Origin: Streptomyces apocyni | GTDB lineage: Bacteria; Actinomycetota; Actinomycetes; Streptomycetales; Streptomycetaceae | Direction: 5' to 3' | Assembly: GCF_009739465.1 (NCBI RefSeq) | Contig: NZ_WHOM01000067.1 | Span: 248,001 to 312,000, forward strand | DNA length: 64,000 nt | In this document: piece after piece, positions 61,498 to 64,000 of the stretch | Position numbering within the stretch: position 1 is the first letter of the stretch | Layout of the letters: every line of letters begins with the position of its first letter | The notes under the pieces: generated by a model | Databases searched by the model: none | Told to the model about the DNA's origin: nothing | The model's input: only the letters and a program-made list of their open reading frames with translations | Position numbers and translations under genes: made by a program

Positions 61498-61536
61498 GGC
61501 GCCCAGCCTCGACGTGCGCCCACGCCACTCACCAAT

Positions 61537-61556
61537 GATTCGTCGCTGGACGAATC
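61537..61556. promoter_or_regulatory. Operator-like inverted repeat between MFS and regulator genes
   Basis: GATTCGTC (61537-61544) and GACGAATC (61549-61556) are perfect inverted 8-bp arms with a 4-bp spacer, in the 89-bp divergent gap. The AT-rich palindrome fits a dimeric winged-helix repressor and would control both genes. Confidence 0.7.
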
Positions 61557-61586
61557 GGAACAGACGTCCCGCGGTAGCCTGGCAGG

Positions 61587-62573
61587 GTGCTGCGCTTCGA
61601 AGTCTCCGTCGAGGACCTGCTGCGCAGCCGCTTCGCACTGTCGCCCGCGATGGACCTCTGCTTCCTGCTGCGCTCGCTCGCCGGCCAGGACCGGCCGCTG
61701 CCGCGAGCCTGGGCCACCCGGCTCCTGCCGGCCTTTGAACGGCTGCGCCGCGAGACCGACTTGAACGCCGCCCTCGCTCTGCAGATCCCGCAAGGCGGAC
61801 CGAACTTCATCGCCCCGCCCCCGCGCGGCCTCAACCAGACCTGGGCGGACGACCTGGCCGTGATCAGGGCCACACCACGGGAAGCGGCCCGCCACGAATT
61901 CGCCACCGCCGCCACCGCCACCGGTCCGTCCGCCCGTGATCCCCGCGTACGCGCGGTGCTGGACTCGCCGGACGCCGTCTCCAGGATCGCCGCGGCGATG
62001 GACCAGGCGTGGCACGAGCTGCTCGCCACGGACTGGCCGCAACTGCGCGCGATCTGTGAGCGCGATGTCGTGCACCAGGTGGGGGTGATCGGCGAACACG
62101 GCTGGGCCACGACGATCGAGAGCCTGCACCCGAGCATCGCCTGGCAAGCCGGCGGCATCGAGGTCGGCCACTTCCCCCAAGTCGGAACAGTCCGCCTCGC
62201 CGGGGACGGGCTCTTGCTGATCCCTTCGGTCTTCGTCGGGAACATCGCCGCCCACCTGGAAGACCCCTGGCCCAGAACCCTGATCTACCGTGCCCGCGGC
62301 ACCGCCGCCCTGTGGGGAGAACAGGAGACCATCCCCCGACCGGACGCGCTGACCGCTCTGGTCGGCCGGGCCCGAGCCCGGCTGCTGGTAGCTCTGGACG
62401 CCCCGGCCAGTACGAGCCACCTCGCCCGAAGCCTCGCCATGGCACCCGGCGCGGTAGGAGACCACCTCGCCATCCTGCGAGGCGCGGGGCTGCTCGTCCG
62501 CGCCCGGTCCGGACGGTCGGTGCTCTACTGCCGCACCCCGCTCGGCGAGGCACTGGTCGCCGGTTCGGGCTGA
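61587..62573 (+). CDS. Winged-helix (ArsR-like, DUF5937-type) transcriptional regulator
   Basis: This 328-residue regulator has a long N-terminal part (about 240 residues, including MLRFEVSVEDLLRSRFALSP and ESLHPSIAWQAGGIEVGHFP) and a C-terminal winged helix of ArsR type (LVALDAPASTSHLARSLAMA, then GAVGDHLAILRGAGLLVRAR). This order matches a common Streptomyces DUF5937-type regulator. The GTG at 61587 is used, although no strong ribosome site is visible. It is divergent from the MFS gene and probably represses it through the adjacent inverted repeat. The effector is unknown. Confidence 0.87.
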   Translation: MLRFEVSVEDLLRSRFALSPAMDLCFLLRSLAGQDRPLPRAWATRLLPAFERLRRETDLNAALALQIPQGGPNFIAPPPRGLNQTWADDLAVIRATPREAARHEFATAATATGPSARDPRVRAVLDSPDAVSRIAAAMDQAWHELLATDWPQLRAICERDVVHQVGVIGEHGWATTIESLHPSIAWQAGGIEVGHFPQVGTVRLAGDGLLLIPSVFVGNIAAHLEDPWPRTLIYRARGTAALWGEQETIPRPDALTALVGRARARLLVALDAPASTSHLARSLAMAPGAVGDHLAILRGAGLLVRARSGRSVLYCRTPLGEALVAGSG

Positions 62574-62961
62574 GGGCTCAGATTCAGCACTGCTTTCTGA
62601 GGCGCCGCCAGCAGATGTGCGCAGTTGAGGGCGAGGAAGGTCTGGGGGATGTCGGCGTGGGTCCAGGACCGAGGACGGCGCCAGCGCTACCGCGAGATGA
62701 AGCAGGCCTCCGGGACGAGAGCCACAGCTACGGCAAGCGGCAGCTGGATCAGGCAAGTTGAACCGTTCGACATCAGTCGCATGGCGCGGGCCTGCGGCAG
62801 AACTGCTCCTTCTCTACCGGCTTGGCCGCTTTGAGTTCGGCCACCAACTGCTCAACGCTACGCCCGGCCATCCGCTCTTCCAGACCTGGGAACGGGTCGT
62901 CATCATTCGCGGCGGCGCGTTCTGTCAGGGGCGGGTCCCCGCGGCCGGCTGTCAGTCGGCG
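62574..62961. other. Intergenic region with coding-like debris
   Basis: About 390 bp lack an intact gene. On the minus strand about 62575-62690 reads like protein (PQTFLALNCAHLLAAPQKAV) but opens from an in-frame TAG with no start. A second segment at 62774-62872 also looks like a protein fragment. Neither was identified. The region resembles decayed genes at an accessory boundary. Confidence 0.4.
62774..62872 (-). pseudogene. Probable gene fragment of unknown family
   Basis: An ATG at 62872, with GGAAGAG upstream, encodes 32 residues beginning MAGRSVEQLVAELKAAKPVE. Protein-like sequence of the same frame continues upstream (PFPGLEER), toward the end of the beta-propeller gene, without an earlier start. 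It looks like the middle or 3' part of a lost gene, perhaps a small regulatory protein. No match is claimed. Confidence 0.3.
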
Positions 62962-64000
62962 TCAGTCGACGGCGAAGCCGATCGCCAGATAGTCCTCGCG
63001 GCCGGGCAGAGTCTCCGTGTCGCTCATCCGGTCGTCTGAGATGAACAGCCGTCCGTTCCCGTAGCGGAACTCGGTCCCCTCGTCCGGGAAGTTGAAGCTG
63101 GTCTCCGCCTGGCGTACGGAGCCCTCTGCCGGGTTCTCCAGCAGGAGCGTCTCCTTCATCGTCCGGGAGTCGAGGGACACGACCTGTCCGCCCTTCTCGT
63201 AGGACGGGGTCCGGTACGCTATGACGTTGCTCCCGTCCATCTGCAGGGGGTAGATCTTGCCTCGCTCACCCGCGTCGGCCTTGGGACCCGAGAGCTTGCC
63301 GGTCTTCAGGTCGAAGCCGACGATTTCGTTGGTCTGGCCGGACTCACTGTTGCCGGAGTGCTGGGTGGTCGCGACATAGAGCTTGCCGTTGCCGACGGTC
63401 ATGGCTACGCAGCGCTCCACGCTGATCGCCCCCTCACAGTGGAACTCGTACAGGTCATCCATCAAGCTCAGCTTGGTGAGCAGCTCGCCCTCGTCGTCGA
63501 AGGAAAAGACGTCCACGGGACTGGCCTCGCCGATGGCCGCGCGCGGGTCCTCCACGGCGACGGCGACCGGATCGGTGGAGACGACCGAGGCGTACTCGAG
63601 TCCGGCCGGCAGCCGGTAGCTCCACTCGGGCCTGCCGTCCTTCTTGAGGAGCTGGACCTCGATCCTCGTATCCTCGTACTCACCGCACTTGCGGATCGCG
63701 ATGAGCTGCGCGCCGCCGCCGTACCCGGCGTCCGCGCAGCTGTCCGTGACCTTCGGCTTCCAGAGGTTCTTTCCGGTGGAGATGTCGTACGCCGCACCGC
63801 CGCCCGTGCCTCCCGCCGCGGCGATGTTCCCGCTGACGGTGATCTCCTCGAACTCCACCTTCTTGGTGCCGCCGGAGACCGTGTGGGTCCACAGCTCCTT
63901 GCCCGCCGCGAGGTCGATGGCCGTGACCTCGGTGCACAACGTGTCCGCGTCCGCGTAATCGCTCTCCTTCTTCGGCCACTTGTTCTGGTGGACGATCGCC
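62962..64000 (-). CDS. PQQ-like beta-propeller repeat protein (5' end beyond the window)
   Basis: At least 345 residues are present and the frame is open to the right edge, so the N-terminus is missing. The sequence has beta-propeller blades with the Ala-x-Asp-x-x-x-Gly-x-x-x-Trp pattern: AIDLAAGKELWTHTV, AYDISTGKNLWKP, GFDLKTGKLSGP and VVSLDSRTMKETLLL. These are PQQ-like repeats. Streptomyces proteins of this type are usually membrane-anchored, with the propeller outside the cell and often a Pro/Gln-rich cytoplasmic N-terminus; that part is not visible. Two cysteine pairs (DSCADAGYG with RKCGEYED, FHCEGAISVERC) suggest disulfides and export. The function is unknown. Confidence 0.85.
   Translation of the reverse strand, partial: AIVHQNKWPKKESDYADADTLCTEVTAIDLAAGKELWTHTVSGGTKKVEFEEITVSGNIAAAGGTGGGAAYDISTGKNLWKPKVTDSCADAGYGGGAQLIAIRKCGEYEDTRIEVQLLKKDGRPEWSYRLPAGLEYASVVSTDPVAVAVEDPRAAIGEASPVDVFSFDDEGELLTKLSLMDDLYEFHCEGAISVERCVAMTVGNGKLYVATTQHSGNSESGQTNEIVGFDLKTGKLSGPKADAGERGKIYPLQMDGSNVIAYRTPSYEKGGQVVSLDSRTMKETLLLENPAEGSVRQAETSFNFPDEGTEFRYGNGRLFISDDRMSDTETLPGREDYLAIGFAVD

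Overview
The window looks like a Streptomyces chromosome. GC is very high, codons nearly always end in G or C, GTG and TTG starts are common, and many genes overlap by 4 bp (ATGA or GTGA). The gene order (NlpC/P60 hydrolases, pcrA, icmB, sucCD, perM-purN-purH, folD, mdh, betaine genes, trpS, glyA, rocD) is that of the conserved chromosomal core of the genus. No prophage, insertion sequence, CRISPR array, rRNA or tRNA was found.

Layout. 0-10 kb: a haloacid dehalogenase-like protein, two secreted NlpC/P60 wall hydrolases (the second behind a ydaO-type c-di-AMP riboswitch), the helicase gene pcrA, an M23 endopeptidase and a lipase. 10-19 kb: icmB, then a divergent five-gene cluster with a SWIM zinc-finger protein and a DUF5691 protein on the minus strand and a MoxR AAA+ ATPase, a DUF5682 protein and a VWA protein on the plus strand. 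19-30 kb: two secreted low-complexity proteins, sucC-sucD, an XRE/sigma-like/membrane fusion, a PerM-like membrane protein, and purN-purH. 30-39 kb: a Ser/Thr kinase with an FHA protein, an RDD protein, folD, a DUF3017 protein, three membrane-anchored XRE proteins, and mdh. 40-43 kb: a three-gene operon whose first two products share a short RHIM-like motif. 43-51 kb: a betaine operon (betB, GMC oxidoreductase, ABC ATPase, double permease, binding lipoprotein). 51-64 kb: a 2'-5' RNA ligase-like protein, trpS, glyA with a ZTP riboswitch, rocD, a polysaccharide deacetylase, a MocR regulator divergent from an AhpD-like gene, a PEP mutase/ICL-like gene, an MFS/DinB pair divergent from its likely regulator, and a beta-propeller protein cut by the right edge.

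Most notable points. (1) Promoters matching the RecA-independent DNA-damage motif TTGTCRGTG-N8-TAnnnT lie in front of pcrA and in front of both arms of the SWIM/MoxR/VWA cluster. This suggests that the poorly characterised cluster is induced by DNA damage, probably through PafBC. (2) The DUF5682 gene carries an in-frame 165-bp insertion with long imperfect inverted repeats and a possible 4-bp target duplication, which looks like a small mobile palindromic element. (3) A membrane protein and the small protein encoded right after it carry near-identical RHIM-like motifs at the C- and N-terminus, as in bacterial amyloid signalling pairs. (4) Three consecutive genes encode XRE-HTH domains tethered to the membrane with outside domains.

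Functions come from reading translated sequence by eye. No database search was run, and coordinates of short sites may be off by a base or two.
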